DNA of 64,000 nucleotides. Source: Anaerolineales bacterium. Its GTDB lineage: Bacteria > Chloroflexota > Anaerolineae > Aggregatilineales > UBA2796. Of the stretch, positions 7,403-17,131 are shown piece after piece (within the stretch, counting starts at the first letter, position 1; each line of letters begins with the position of its first letter). The stretch lies in contig JABTTZ010000003.1 in assembly GCA_015075625.1 (NCBI GenBank), positions 1 through 64,000 of the forward strand, in the 5' to 3' direction. A program made the position numbers and the translations under genes. The notes under the pieces are model-generated. The model did not search any database and was not told where the DNA came from. It saw only the letters and a list, made by a program, of their open reading frames with translations.

Positions 7403-10400
7403 CTACTCTGTCGCCACCGATTGATCGACCTGCAAACTGGCGGGGACGATCTTCACAAATTCTTTCTCCCACCGCGCTAACATTTCGTCAATCCGCGCTG
7501 CCGCCTCCGGTTGGTTGGCGTTAGCCAGCGCTTCGCGGTAGGCGCATAGCAAATCCATCAGGTTTTGCTCGTCGCCCCGGTCTGTGGGGAGGATTTTCAC
7601 ATTGGCGCCCTTCGCCAGCCGCCGCTTGATCGCCGCCATATCAAAGCCGAACTCTGGACGCAGCCGGAGATAGACCACGCCGCCTGTCATCCCGCTGCAA
7701 ATCCATGGACCGGGGTCGCCCAAGACGAGTGCCCGCCCGGAGGTCATGTACTCAAAGGCGTACCCTTTCAGGTTGGCGCGGGTGGCGATGAAGCCCTGAT
7801 CGTCACGGATTTTTTCCGCGATCTCCCCACCGATGATCAGATCAGCCCCCGAAAGGCGCACTCCGGCGCGGCTGTCGGCGTTTCCCTGAATGATGAACTG
7901 CCCACGCTGCGCCCCGTAAGCGAAACTCTTGCCAACGCTCCCGCCGACGCGCACGCCCTTGTGATTCATGCCCTTCAAGATGGCAACTTTCCCACCAAAG
8001 GCGCATTTCCCCAACCCGTCTTGGGTTGCCCCTTCGACAACGATGGTGACATCGCCGCCATGAAACGCCGCCAACCCGTTCCCCGGCACGGCGGAACTGT
8101 TGAAGTTGAGGGTGATTGACTCCGGGCGTTTTTGATCGCGGCGGAAGCTCACCCCATCGCGTGCGCCAAGCGTCAGCCCGTTGGCAAAGCCAAAACGCCG
8201 CACTAACGCCCCCACAAGGTGCGTCCCCAACGCCCGATCAATGCTGCTTGCCTCGGCGTCTTCGTAGGTGATCACGTCCTCGCCGGACTCAATTGCCTCG
8301 CTGACCATATCGGAGATGATCTCCGTCAGGTGGTTGCGCGGGCGGCGCAAGGCGCGCCCAATCGTCCGGCTAAAGTGCGGACGCTCCACGCTAGCGGCAA
8401 CCGCCAGCAAGGGGGTCATGTCCAGTTGATCGGTCATTCGCGCTTGCAGCAGCAGATCGGCACGCCCGACAAGGTCTTGCAAGCGAGCAAAGCCCAACCG
8501 TGCGGTGATCTCCCGCGCCTCTGCCCCCACCGCCTCGAAAAGGTGGCGAAGCTGCCCAACGGCGTCCTCGTACACCTGCGGCTCAAACGCCTTCAAGCCG
8601 TGCGCAATCGCCTGCTCTTTCGTCTCAATCTGGGTGGTAATCCCCACATGACAGGTGTCCGTCTGGCACTTGCGGCAGATCGTACAGCCAATGGCGACCA
8701 TCGCCATCGTCCCAAACCCGACGCGGTTTGCGCCGAGGAGGATCATCTTGACGACATCCGTCCCCGATTTCATCCCGCCATCGCACCAAATTTCCACCTT
8801 GTCCCGCAGACCTGCCTTCAGCAGGGCGGCGTGTGCCTCCACGACGCCGATCTCGGCGGGCAAGCCGACGTACTTTAGGCTGTGTTGGCGTGCCGCACCG
8901 GTGCCGCCATCGTAGCCCGTGATATTGATAATATCGGCGTTCGCCTTCGCCACGCCAACGGCAATCACCCCGATCCCCGGCACGACGGGGATTTTTACGG
9001 CAACTTTTACACGGGGGTTGCTCGTTTTCAGTTCCTCAATGAACTGGGCGAGATCTTCAATTGAGTAAATGTCGTGGTTGTTCGAGGGGGAGATCAAATC
9101 GACCCCGATGTTGGCATTCCGTGCCGCCGCCACCTTTGCGCTGACTTTCTTCCCCGGCAAATGCCCGCCCTCGCCGGGCTTTGCCCCCTGCCCAACCTTG
9201 ATCTCCAAGAGGTACGACGAATTGATCAGTTCGGCGTTTACCCCAAATCGCCCGGAGGCGATCTGCTGCCCGCGATGGTGGGGGTACTTGCCGAGCATGT
9301 CTTTGATCTCGCCTCCCTCCCCATTCAGGCTGTACATGTCCAGTTGGAAAGCGGCTTCGGCATAAGCGCGGAAGGCGATCTCCCCTTGCGAGCCGAACGA
9401 CATCGAGGAGATAATGAAGGGCAAGCTGTGGTGTCCCACCCCCAGTTCAACCTCATCGGCATCGACGCGGCTGTCGGGATCAAAGGCGAAATCGAGCGTG
9501 TGCCGAAGGGCGACGGGTGTCGTCCGTTCGATCTCGTTCAGGCGCTCCATGATCCCCGTGTAATCGACCTCCCCGCTGGCGACCTGCCCCGCCATTTTGT
9601 AAATGTGCGGGTAGATACGCGTCTCTTTGGGCAGCCGTGCGCCCTTGCTCTCCAAAATCTGCGTCCGGTTCTCCGATTCCCGTTGGAGCATTGCCCATGT
9701 CACGCCGCGTTCCGCCGTCCCCGCATAATTCACACAGCCCATGAGCTTGGCAACGGGCGTCGATAAGCCCATCGAGGCAAAGGTTTTCCCGTAGCCGCGT
9801 AGTTCGTGAACGCCCATTGTGGAAGTGATCTTCTGCAAGCCCTTTTCTAGTGCGGTAAAGAGACTCACGACGCGGTTGGCGCGGTCTTCCGGCGTCCCGC
9901 TGCGCATGACGGCGGTTTCGATCAGCATGTAAGGATTTACGGCATCTGCGCCAAGACTGACGGCGAGGATCACATCGTGCAGGTTGCGGATCGCGGCGCT
10001 GCGCAGGATGATTCCCGCTTTCCGGCGGCAATTCCGTCCGTTGGCATCGACCTTCAAGCGCAGCGCCCGATCCACGACGGCGAGGGCAAGGTGTGGGTCA
10101 AGCCAGCCGCACCCGTTCAGGAACATCCCCCCATCGTCAAGGGCGATCAACTGAGCGCCAGCTTCTAGGGCTGCCAGCGCCTCACCGGAAAGGCGCTCCA
10201 ATGCGCTGTAGATCGTTTCTTCGGGGGCGCGGGCAGCGCTCAGGATCACGGCACGTTCGCCAAAGGCGGCGAGGACATCTTCGTAAAGCCATGTTCCGGC
10301 GCATCCGGCGGCTTTGGCATAATCGCCCGTGTCAAGGAGGGGATCACCGGCAATTTGCCCACCCGCCAAAACGGGCAACGCCAGTGGGATGGGCGCGGGT

Positions 10401-12010
10401 TCGTCCTCACCCTCGGCGCTGTTTAAAGACGGACGCGCCCCCAAAATTGCCTCGGTGCTGAAGTGTTCCGTCTCCCGCTCGCGGTCAATCGCCGGGTTGG
10501 TGACGACAGCGACGGCTTCCTTGAAATATTCGCTCAGGTTACGCGGTCCATCGTTGGAGAGCGCGGCAAGCGGTCCATCATAGCCTAGCGAGCCAATCGG
10601 ATCGGCGGCTTTATCCGCCATCTCCACCGCAATATCCCGATCTGTCCGATACCAACCGACGGCTGCCCGCCATGCCTCGGCGCTGCCGGGGGCATCGGGC
10701 GGTATCCATGCCGGAGCGTTTGTCAGCGTGGGCGGCGTCTTGACGGGCTTCAACGCCCGAGCGCGGCGGAGGACTTCCCCGCGCACCTCTACATCGTTGA
10801 AAATACGCACTGTCGATCCGCGATGGATGGAGAGGGCGACCTTTTCACCGGGGGCAAGCGGGCGCGGATCGCGGACGTTCTGTTCCAACGGCACCACGCC
10901 TTGTTCAGAGCTAAAGAAGTAATCCTTTTCCGTCTCGCCAAACCACAGCGGGCGCAAGCCCATGGCGTCTACGCTGAACAAGCATTCATCGCCAAAGCGG
11001 GAGACGATGCCAGCGGGTCCTTGGGCAAAGGGACCCCACCCCATCCGGTAGCGGCGGTAGAGCGCCTGTGTCTCGGTGGGGAGGGCGAGCGCCTCGTGCG
11101 GGACGGGCGGAAAGGCGATCTCCATTGCCTCTAACAGGGTAAAGCCATAGGTGTGGATCAGCACTTCGAGCAGGCGGTTAAGGTCTTGGGAGTCCGATCC
11201 GTTGCGATCCAACTGTGTCCCAAGCATCCGCGCCTCTTGGCGCAGACGGGCAATTGTATTGATCTCGCCATTGTGACCGAGCAGCGAGAAAGGCTGCACG
11301 CGCTCAAAGGCGGTTTCGGTGTTCGTGCTATAACGGGAATGCCCAATAGTGATTGCCGATTGAAATTCGGGGTCGCGCAGGTCGGGATAATACTTGTAGA
11401 GCGTGTCCACATGCCCACGCACCTTGTAAACAACGCTGTGCGTGCTACAACTTACCACATGGATCACCAACTCGCGCTCGATGTGCATCTGGAAATCAAA
11501 GAGACGGGCATTCGCATCACGGGTATCCCGCCCGGGTGCAAAGCCCGCCATCTGCCAAAAGACAGGTTCTTGGGCGCGGGCGAGCGGACCCAACATTTCG
11601 GGGCGGGTTTGCCCCGCTTCGCTGTAGGTGATCTGCAAGATATGCAGTTTCGCCAATTCTTCAATCTTGGCGACGGTCTCTGCGGTGTTCTCCGGTGACA
11701 AAAAGAGGTGTAGCACGAAGAAATTTGGGTCGTTGGACAAATCGCCGGAATGCCCCTCCTCAATGAGCATCCGCCGCCAGATGATGCGCGGAATATCGGT
11801 CAGAACGCCACAGCCGTCGCCTTCCCCGGCGACCTCTCCCGTGCGGTGTCCCATCCGCGAGAGTGCGGCGAGGGTGCGTTTGACATTGCCGTGTGTCGGT
11901 TGTGCCGTCTTGCGGACATTAGCAATCAGGGCGCAGGCGTCACGTTCCATAAGGTATGGACGGTGGTTTTCTTCCGGTGGTGGCATAATCGGCATGGCGT
12001 TTACTCCCAT
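7403..12010 (-). CDS. gltB: Glutamate synthase, large subunit
   Basis: 1535 residues, the normal length. It transfers the glutamine amide nitrogen to 2-oxoglutarate. The N-terminal Ntn glutaminase domain starts at Cys26 (ERDACALIANV) after a 25-residue propeptide, and GEVAGEGDGCG follows. A central domain precedes the FMN-binding TIM barrel (about 790-1170), with SMSFGSQGEIAF and GKGGE-like segments and the 3Fe-4S cysteine set in GCTICRKCQTDTCHVG (~residue 1108). The C-terminal GXGXG beta-helix runs from about 1250. No gltD small subunit is adjacent, so the electron donor is encoded elsewhere or is ferredoxin. ATG 12010 is the first start; ATG 11995 is possible. Weak ribosome site. Confidence 0.97.
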   Translation of the reverse strand: MGVNAMPIMPPPEENHRPYLMERDACALIANVRKTAQPTHGNVKRTLAALSRMGHRTGEVAGEGDGCGVLTDIPRIIWRRMLIEEGHSGDLSNDPNFFVLHLFLSPENTAETVAKIEELAKLHILQITYSEAGQTRPEMLGPLARAQEPVFWQMAGFAPGRDTRDANARLFDFQMHIERELVIHVVSCSTHSVVYKVRGHVDTLYKYYPDLRDPEFQSAITIGHSRYSTNTETAFERVQPFSLLGHNGEINTIARLRQEARMLGTQLDRNGSDSQDLNRLLEVLIHTYGFTLLEAMEIAFPPVPHEALALPTETQALYRRYRMGWGPFAQGPAGIVSRFGDECLFSVDAMGLRPLWFGETEKDYFFSSEQGVVPLEQNVRDPRPLAPGEKVALSIHRGSTVRIFNDVEVRGEVLRRARALKPVKTPPTLTNAPAWIPPDAPGSAEAWRAAVGWYRTDRDIAVEMADKAADPIGSLGYDGPLAALSNDGPRNLSEYFKEAVAVVTNPAIDRERETEHFSTEAILGARPSLNSAEGEDEPAPIPLALPVLAGGQIAGDPLLDTGDYAKAAGCAGTWLYEDVLAAFGERAVILSAARAPEETIYSALERLSGEALAALEAGAQLIALDDGGMFLNGCGWLDPHLALAVVDRALRLKVDANGRNCRRKAGIILRSAAIRNLHDVILAVSLGADAVNPYMLIETAVMRSGTPEDRANRVVSLFTALEKGLQKITSTMGVHELRGYGKTFASMGLSTPVAKLMGCVNYAGTAERGVTWAMLQRESENRTQILESKGARLPKETRIYPHIYKMAGQVASGEVDYTGIMERLNEIERTTPVALRHTLDFAFDPDSRVDADEVELGVGHHSLPFIISSMSFGSQGEIAFRAYAEAAFQLDMYSLNGEGGEIKDMLGKYPHHRGQQIASGRFGVNAELINSSYLLEIKVGQGAKPGEGGHLPGKKVSAKVAAARNANIGVDLISPSNNHDIYSIEDLAQFIEELKTSNPRVKVAVKIPVVPGIGVIAVGVAKANADIINITGYDGGTGAARQHSLKYVGLPAEIGVVEAHAALLKAGLRDKVEIWCDGGMKSGTDVVKMILLGANRVGFGTMAMVAIGCTICRKCQTDTCHVGITTQIETKEQAIAHGLKAFEPQVYEDAVGQLRHLFEAVGAEAREITARLGFARLQDLVGRADLLLQARMTDQLDMTPLLAVAASVERPHFSRTIGRALRRPRNHLTEIISDMVSEAIESGEDVITYEDAEASSIDRALGTHLVGALVRRFGFANGLTLGARDGVSFRRDQKRPESITLNFNSSAVPGNGLAAFHGGDVTIVVEGATQDGLGKCAFGGKVAILKGMNHKGVRVGGSVGKSFAYGAQRGQFIIQGNADSRAGVRLSGADLIIGGEIAEKIRDDQGFIATRANLKGYAFEYMTSGRALVLGDPGPWICSGMTGGVVYLRLRPEFGFDMAAIKRRLAKGANVKILPTDRGDEQNLMDLLCAYREALANANQPEAAARIDEMLARWEKEFVKIVPASLQVDQSVATE

Positions 12011-12253
12011 CGTGTGGATGGTGGATGTACGAATTCAGGGTATATCTTGGTGAAACAAGGGAAAAAAAACATTAGGTGTCAGCGGACGCCAAAGCCCCAT
12101 AGTGGGTTAATCTCACATAGGGCAGGTGTGGCTGAACAATAAATGAAGAATATCACAAGCGTAAACGAGGCGTATTCGGCACGATGCACATAAAATTTGG
12201 GATGGTTTAGTGCAATGTGCCTAGTGGGGGGTGAGGGGAAATTTAGAGAGAGA
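12011..12253. other. Spacer between restriction-modification remnant and gltB
   Basis: About 240 bp that should hold the gltB promoter and leader on the minus strand. I see no RNA gene and no clear riboswitch or terminator. Confidence 0.3.
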
Positions 12254-12598
12254 TCATTCAGCGTCTCCTGTAACACCGATGATCAGCACAGGAACATCGA
12301 TATCTGCCTCGCCGCGATGTTTCAAATCCCAAACAAATTGTTCAAAATAAGAGACACCACTAGACATTTCCGCTGCAAAATCACTCTGCGCTGCAAACTG
12401 GGCTTTATAGGCAGCATTTAGGTCACGTGGATTGTACAGCAAGCGCCCTGTCATCGTTTTTTCGAGGCTGATTTTGGTACGGTATTCGGCGCTACGAATT
12501 GCCCTAATGATCATTTTTATCTCATCAAATTCAGCCGAAAACCGCGTTTCGATCACCTCACGCCCACCCTTAAATGAAAACAAACCGCCGATTCTCAT
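12254..12598 (-). pseudogene. BglII/BstYI-like restriction endonuclease with internal deletion
   Basis: 114 codons, against ~200 in BstYI. Residues 1-68 (MRIGGLFSFKGGREVIE..., YRTKISLEKTMTGRLLYNP, LNAAYKAQF) align with the N-terminus of BstYI as I remember it. Residues ~76-114 (AEMSSGVSYFEQ..., VPVLIIGV) align with its C-terminus. The ~85-90 middle residues, which carry the catalytic Asp and the Glu-x-Gln pair, are missing. A 9-bp direct repeat CGCTGCAAA (12371-12379 and 12389-12397) marks the scar. The frame is kept, so a short, presumably inactive protein could still be made. It overlaps the upstream methylase by 4 bp (ATGA). A GATC-core target is inferred from the family. Confidence 0.8.
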
Positions 12599-13548
12599 CC
12601 CTCCTCACCCCACTCTTTTGGCACTTGGGCAACCTTTTCGCGCCCTGTCGGTTCATGAATTGGCGTTCCAATAGCGCGAAGGCGTAGCTCACCACTGTAA
12701 AACGCAGCGATCCGCTCTTTTGCTAATCCTACATAGGCGGGTTCTTTTTCTGCCCCGATTGCCCGACGATTATGTTTGAGCGCGGCAATTAAAGATGATC
12801 CTACTCCAGCATAAGGATCAAACACGCGATCTCCCTCATTTGTCAACGCTAAGACGCATCGTTCGGCAAGTTCAACCGGAAATTGGCAAGGGTGAGGCGT
12901 TTTTTCAGAGTGGTTGGATTTCACATTGGGAATATCCCACATCCCCAATGCCCATTCATCCGCCATAATCTCCCACACATCTGAGGGGTTTTTTCCTTTG
13001 GGATTGCCAGAAGGCTTGCCGAGGTTGGGTCCCTTATAATGGCGTTTCCCTGGATATTTGGAGGGAACACGCACAGGATCAAGATTAAAAATGTAGTGAT
13101 CTGATTTCGTAAACCATAAGAGTGTTTCGTAGCGCCCTGAAAAGCGCTTGGAGGCATGTAAACCATGCCCAAAATGCCACACAATTCGGTTGCGGAGCGC
13201 CAACCCTGCCCCTTTGAAGAGAGGGTAATAGAACATATCAAGGGGGAACACCTCTCCATCGTCTACGTAATTCCCTACTTGCCAACATAAGCTCCCATTT
13301 GGATGCAAGATGCGCACCAATTCGCGGATTGTCTCGGCTTGGGTCGCCAGATAGGACTCAATGGCGGTGCGCTTTTCATAGACCTTACCCAGATTGTAGG
13401 GCGGAGAAGTGATAATCAGGTTGACGCTTTGATCGGGTATGGTCGGCAGAAAACCGTTCACATCCCCTTCATAAAGGATGATCGCTGCCGTACTGTCATC
13501 GTGGTTGCTGATGGTATAAGGTGTAGGGAAAAGGGGGAGAGTATCCAT
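12595..13548 (-). CDS. DNA (cytosine-N4) methyltransferase of a BglII/BstYI-like system
   Basis: 317 residues. It has the class-beta order: catalytic motif TSPPYN at 47-52, then the AdoMet-binding motif FDPYAGVGSS at ~243-252. TSPPY and the pairing with a BglII/BstYI-like nuclease fit N4-cytosine methylation of an (A/R)GATC(T/Y)-type site; modified base and site are inference. All motifs look intact, so it probably works as an orphan methylase, protecting DNA from a nuclease that is now broken. Its TGA overlaps the nuclease ATG (12595-12598). Confidence 0.9.
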   Translation of the reverse strand: MDTLPLFPTPYTISNHDDSTAAIILYEGDVNGFLPTIPDQSVNLIITSPPYNLGKVYEKRTAIESYLATQAETIRELVRILHPNGSLCWQVGNYVDDGEVFPLDMFYYPLFKGAGLALRNRIVWHFGHGLHASKRFSGRYETLLWFTKSDHYIFNLDPVRVPSKYPGKRHYKGPNLGKPSGNPKGKNPSDVWEIMADEWALGMWDIPNVKSNHSEKTPHPCQFPVELAERCVLALTNEGDRVFDPYAGVGSSLIAALKHNRRAIGAEKEPAYVGLAKERIAAFYSGELRLRAIGTPIHEPTGREKVAQVPKEWGEEG

Positions 13549-13639
13549 ATCCGATAATATATCATGAAAGAGGGACGGCTAAACCTTAGTCCGCCCATGT
13601 TGTCGTCATCGAGGGGTTGATGGCGCTGCCTTGTAGATA

Positions 13640-13680
13640 GGGGTAGGGTGGGGACGCCTCAGGAGGCGTCCCTACGAGGG
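13640..13680. repeat. GGGACGCCT/AGGCGTCCC intergenic hairpin
   Basis: A near-perfect palindrome (GGGACGCCTC-A-GGAGGCGTCCC) in the gap between the esterase and methylase genes belongs to the recurring 'GTAGGGACG' intergenic sequences of this genome. It has no T-tract, so a terminator role is doubtful. Confidence 0.45.
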
Positions 13681-13749
13681 TGCGGGCGGAATGGCGGGTA
13701 GCATATCAACACACCCCTAGTTAAAGCCGGGACACATCCCTAAAAACCA

Positions 13750-14610
13750 TCATCCCAAGCGCGGAATCAAGAATCGAAAGGCATCGGGCAAGCGCCGCGC
13801 CCAGGCTGATTCATTGTGCAGCCCGCCTTCGTCCTCTACATACAGCAGATTTTCCCCATCGCGGTAGCCGTATGTTCGCAGAACTTTGGCAAGGCGCTGC
13901 ACGCCCTGAAAGTAGCGCCTGTTTCCGTTCTTCCCACCGGTGATGAGATTCAAGGGCGAGGGGGCAAAAACATGCCCCTCTTTTGTCCCTACATCAAGAT
14001 AAATCTTCCCGCCGCCGTGTGCCTTCGCCTCGATTGCCTCGTAAAGCCTTCCGCGCCCAAACCAATAGGCTGTGCTGAACGCCCCACACAAGCCAAACAC
14101 TTCTTGGTGCATCAGGAATCCGTACAGGCTGATTAGCCCGCCCATCGATGAGCCAGCAATGCCCGTCGTCTCTTTTTCGGGAAGCGTTCGGAAATCGGCG
14201 TCAATGAGGGGTTTTAGAGTGTTGATGATGAAGCGCAGGTAATCATCGCCGCGCCCATCAGGAACGCCAGGGCGAGGTGATTGGTAGGGGTTCAATTCGA
14301 CAATGCGCAGATCATTCATATGGGGAATACCGACGACAATCGTCTCAAGCCCTTCAGCAGAAAGTGCCGTCAGGGTTTCATCAACCCCCCACTCGCCAAC
14401 ATAGCTCGTCCGCGCATCAAAGAGATTCTGCCCATCGTGCATATAGATCACTGGGTAGCGCTTTGTCCCTGCCCCATACGAGGGCGGCAGCCAGACAAGA
14501 ATATCCCGCGTGTTCCCTAATTCTGGGCTGTGAAACGCTTTGCACACGCGCAGGTCACCCGTGACCGTATGATCTTCTCTTGTCTCTTCATAGCGCAGCC
14601 AAAGGGTCAT
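13750..14610 (-). CDS. Putative esterase (esterase D / enterochelin-esterase-like)
   Basis: 286 residues. An alpha/beta hydrolase of the PF00756 type: IYMHDGQNLFD (strand and oxyanion region), nucleophile elbow GSSMGG (~residue 152-157), a KIYLDVGTKEG strand and a late His in GGLHNESAWARRLPDA. The catalytic triad is therefore visible as Ser, an acid and His. There is no signal peptide, so it is likely cytoplasmic; the substrate is unknown. It starts 2 bp after the stop of the Mg-chelatase-like gene and probably shares its transcript. Confidence 0.88.
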   Translation of the reverse strand: MTLWLRYEETREDHTVTGDLRVCKAFHSPELGNTRDILVWLPPSYGAGTKRYPVIYMHDGQNLFDARTSYVGEWGVDETLTALSAEGLETIVVGIPHMNDLRIVELNPYQSPRPGVPDGRGDDYLRFIINTLKPLIDADFRTLPEKETTGIAGSSMGGLISLYGFLMHQEVFGLCGAFSTAYWFGRGRLYEAIEAKAHGGGKIYLDVGTKEGHVFAPSPLNLITGGKNGNRRYFQGVQRLAKVLRTYGYRDGENLLYVEDEGGLHNESAWARRLPDAFRFLIPRLG

Positions 14611-14612
14611 GG

Positions 14613-15833
14613 TTATGCCGTATCTCCCTGTAAGATGGTGTCGATCTGCGTTCGGATCAGGGCATCTTCTGCCCGCTGCTGCTCGGAAAATTCCACCATA
14701 TATTGGCTGCGGCGCAGCCGCAGGGCAAGCGGCGCTACGGCACGAACATCGGCAATCGTCGCCTCCGTCCGCCCATCCGCCGCAGCATAGGCGCGGGCTG
14801 CCTCCAACATGACATACTCGGCGCGGTGGCTGTCAATATCAAGGCGACGGACGAGTTCCAAACCCAAATCAAGGGCGTCGGTGGTCAGTTCCACCTCTTT
14901 GAGCAGGTCACGTGCCACGCCAATTTCCTCACGGGCGTTCACCGTCGCCGCCGCCCAATCCTTGATGAACGTGCGCGGATTCGTCCGGTAGGCGCGAACA
15001 CGCTGGTAGATCTCCAGGCGTTCCTCGCGGTTCATCAACCCCCGCACGACAACGCGCAGCCCAAAGCGATCCATCAACTGTGGGCGCAGCGCCCCTTCTT
15101 CGGGGTTCATCGAGCCGATCAGGACGAATCGCGAACGGTATGTTCCGGCAATCGCGCCCCGCCGCACGGTGTATGATCCCGCCGCTGCCGCATCCAAAAT
15201 GGCGTCTACGATGGGGTCTTCAAGCAGATTTACCTCGTCCACGTAGAGAAGGTTTTGGTCGGCGCGGGCGAGAATTCCTCGCTCCAAGCGCACCTTTTGC
15301 TGTTGGACGGCGATGCGTTCATTCACCCCCCCAACCACATCGTCAATACGGGCATTCAGGGGCAGTTCCAACATCTGCACAGCCCCCCAGCGGGTGATCG
15401 ACTCTTGCGCCCGAATTTTCTTTAAGCAGCTTGCGCAAATGCCCGCTGCTCCCTCCCGTGCGTAATCGTCGGGGAGGCAGCCTTGCCCTTCTTCGCAGGC
15501 GCTCACTTCAACATCGGGGAGAAGTGTCGTCAGGGCGCGGACGGCAGTCGTCTTACCTGTTCCTCGCGGTCCGATCAGTAAGACGCCGCTCACCGCCGGA
15601 TTGATCACCGTCAGCAGCAGGGCGATGCGCATTTCGACCTGTCCGACCAGCGCCATAAAGGGAAAGGGGAGGTTATCTGCCAACCCTAAATCAGCCGATT
15701 TTCCTGAGAGAATCGCCCGCGCCCCGGATGTGCTTAACAGCCGCAGCAGCATCGAGGGAAGGTGTCCCTCCGGCGGGCGTTCTGGATCAATCGGGGGAAG
15801 GGCGTTTTCGCCTTGGGCGGGTAGGTCGGTCAT
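14613..15833 (-). CDS. Magnesium chelatase subunit I-like AAA+ ATPase
   Basis: 406 residues. Walker A GPRGTGKT (~87-94), Walker B LLYVDEVNLLED (~188-199), an arginine-finger region GSMNPEEG...RPQLMDRFGL, and the lid. This matches BchI/ChlI, the ATPase motor of Mg chelatase. Between strand 2 and Walker B there is a four-Cys segment (CEEGQGC ... ICASC) that may bind metal. No bchD or bchH and no chlorophyll genes are in the window, so it may serve a MoxR-like chaperone role or cobalt/magnesium insertion; this is open. It forms a two-gene unit with the downstream esterase. Confidence 0.9.
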   Translation of the reverse strand: MTDLPAQGENALPPIDPERPPEGHLPSMLLRLLSTSGARAILSGKSADLGLADNLPFPFMALVGQVEMRIALLLTVINPAVSGVLLIGPRGTGKTTAVRALTTLLPDVEVSACEEGQGCLPDDYAREGAAGICASCLKKIRAQESITRWGAVQMLELPLNARIDDVVGGVNERIAVQQQKVRLERGILARADQNLLYVDEVNLLEDPIVDAILDAAAAGSYTVRRGAIAGTYRSRFVLIGSMNPEEGALRPQLMDRFGLRVVVRGLMNREERLEIYQRVRAYRTNPRTFIKDWAAATVNAREEIGVARDLLKEVELTTDALDLGLELVRRLDIDSHRAEYVMLEAARAYAAADGRTEATIADVRAVAPLALRLRRSQYMVEFSEQQRAEDALIRTQIDTILQGDTA

Positions 15834-15855
15834 GAAATGTCCCTTGATTCGGCGC

Positions 15856-16404
15856 TTAGGTGGGGATAATGCCGTGTCCCGCCAGCCATTTTACGGCGCG
15901 GGCAGTGATCCGCTCATCGCGGAACGCCAACCATGCCTTCAACAGCATTCGGTCTCGGCTCAGAATCGCCTTATAACGGCTTAATGTACCACCACCCGCG
16001 AAACACGCCTCTAGATTTTCTTGGATTTCTGTATCACTGACGTGATCGAGGAAGGCGGACATATCTTGAATATCACCGACGGGGTTTGTGCCGGGAATCA
16101 GGATATAACGCCCATCGGCGTCGGGATTGGTCATGCGTGCCACATCGCGGAAGGCATTTTGCAGCAGGTAGGGAATGTTTTGGGCAGACATGGCAGCATC
16201 CATGCCTTCCGGTGTGTGCGCTTCAGGGGTGGTCAGGGTCTCGGCAAAGTAATCAAACTGGCGCCGCACATCGCTGGTGATCAAGATGATCTCGCCCGTT
16301 TCGCCATCAAGGTAATGCTGCCCATGATCGGGTGACGTCTCGCAGGCAAGGCGCAAATAGGCAAGGTCGATGGGAAGCTGACGTTTTGGGTTAGATGCGT
16401 TCAT
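15856..16404 (-). CDS. UPF0158-family protein
   Basis: 182 residues from ATG 16404 (a GTG just upstream is possible). It contains HYLDGETGEIILI and a C-terminal KAWLAFRDERI-type segment, typical of UPF0158 proteins (LDxxTGEV near the N-terminus, FxxxxxxRxxxxAxxWL near the end). The function of the family is unknown. It is soluble, with no signal. It lies 22 bp upstream of the Mg-chelatase-like gene on the same strand and may be co-transcribed. Confidence 0.65.
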   Translation of the reverse strand: MNASNPKRQLPIDLAYLRLACETSPDHGQHYLDGETGEIILITSDVRRQFDYFAETLTTPEAHTPEGMDAAMSAQNIPYLLQNAFRDVARMTNPDADGRYILIPGTNPVGDIQDMSAFLDHVSDTEIQENLEACFAGGGTLSRYKAILSRDRMLLKAWLAFRDERITARAVKWLAGHGIIPT

Positions 16405-16478
16405 CACAAAAAACTATAGCAACTCTTGGTCATGCTTGCCACGCGCTTATGATCACGGTGTCTTATGTAGGGGCTTGT

Positions 16479-17003
16479 CTACTTGCTATCTGTCGGTGTT
16501 TTCTCTTGTTCTAGAAGGTAAAAAACCAAATCATGCTCCACCGTTGGGGCGGTAAAGTGGGTGTGGATCATGGCGAGGATTTGTGAGCGGTGATCCGTCG
16601 CATGGTTTGCCAGATGGAGCAAAAGGGCGTAACGCGGATGGCGTTCAGCAATGCCACGATGGGGGAGATTCCAATCGATCACCGCATTGAGGGCTGTCTC
16701 GTCAAGGGCGTTGATGTAGGTCAACACATCGGCGCGTATCTGCTCGTAGTGTGCGCTTACCGCAGCTTTTGTAGAGAAGTCGCCATACTTAATCTGGTCG
16801 GGAAGGGGGGTGCCGGGTTGAAGGCGGGCAACCCACCGCCGCTCAGCGCTCATCAGATGGACAACATGGTTACGGATAGAGCCGATGGAATAGGGGAGGT
16901 CTTCGACAAACTGTGCATCCGTCAGGGAGAGAATACAGTCCCACACCTTGTCAAAAGCGGCATAGGTGTAGCCAAAGAGTAAGCGGATCGCTTCAGGAGT
17001 CAT
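16479..17003 (-). CDS. DinB/YfiT-family putative metal-dependent enzyme
   Basis: 174 residues from ATG 17003; a TTG at 17015 is less likely. A four-helix DinB fold is indicated by the spaced histidines: NHVVHLMSAERRW in helix 2 and NHATDHRSQ in helix 3/4 provide the usual three His ligands for a divalent metal. DinB-superfamily members include mycothiol- and bacillithiol-dependent transferases; which thiol, if any, is used here cannot be told. It stands alone between convergent-spaced genes. Confidence 0.85.
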   Translation of the reverse strand: MTPEAIRLLFGYTYAAFDKVWDCILSLTDAQFVEDLPYSIGSIRNHVVHLMSAERRWVARLQPGTPLPDQIKYGDFSTKAAVSAHYEQIRADVLTYINALDETALNAVIDWNLPHRGIAERHPRYALLLHLANHATDHRSQILAMIHTHFTAPTVEHDLVFYLLEQEKTPTDSK

Positions 17004-17131
17004 GGGCGTGGTCAATCCTCATACAGGGCAACGTGACAAACCTGAATCCAGCCTGACGAGGATAATACCCTAAACGGGTCGGGGCGGCTAGGGAAAGCCG
17101 CCCGACAAAAAACGCCTTGTGCTATGGTTGA

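Noticed and set aside
7565-11698. Many long open frames antisense to gltB
   Set aside because: They lie within gltB on the other strand, have unrelated Arg/Pro/His-rich compositions and no ribosome sites, while gltB shows full-length homology motifs.
14613-15833. Photosynthesis gene cluster
   Set aside because: The BchI-like ATPase is alone: no bchD, bchH or reaction-centre genes nearby, so it is not evidence of phototrophy.
17070-17115. Terminator for the DUF3352 gene
   Set aside because: A GGGCGGCT/AGCCGCCC hairpin exists, but the T-run lies on the wrong side for the minus strand, and the A-run follows on the plus strand.
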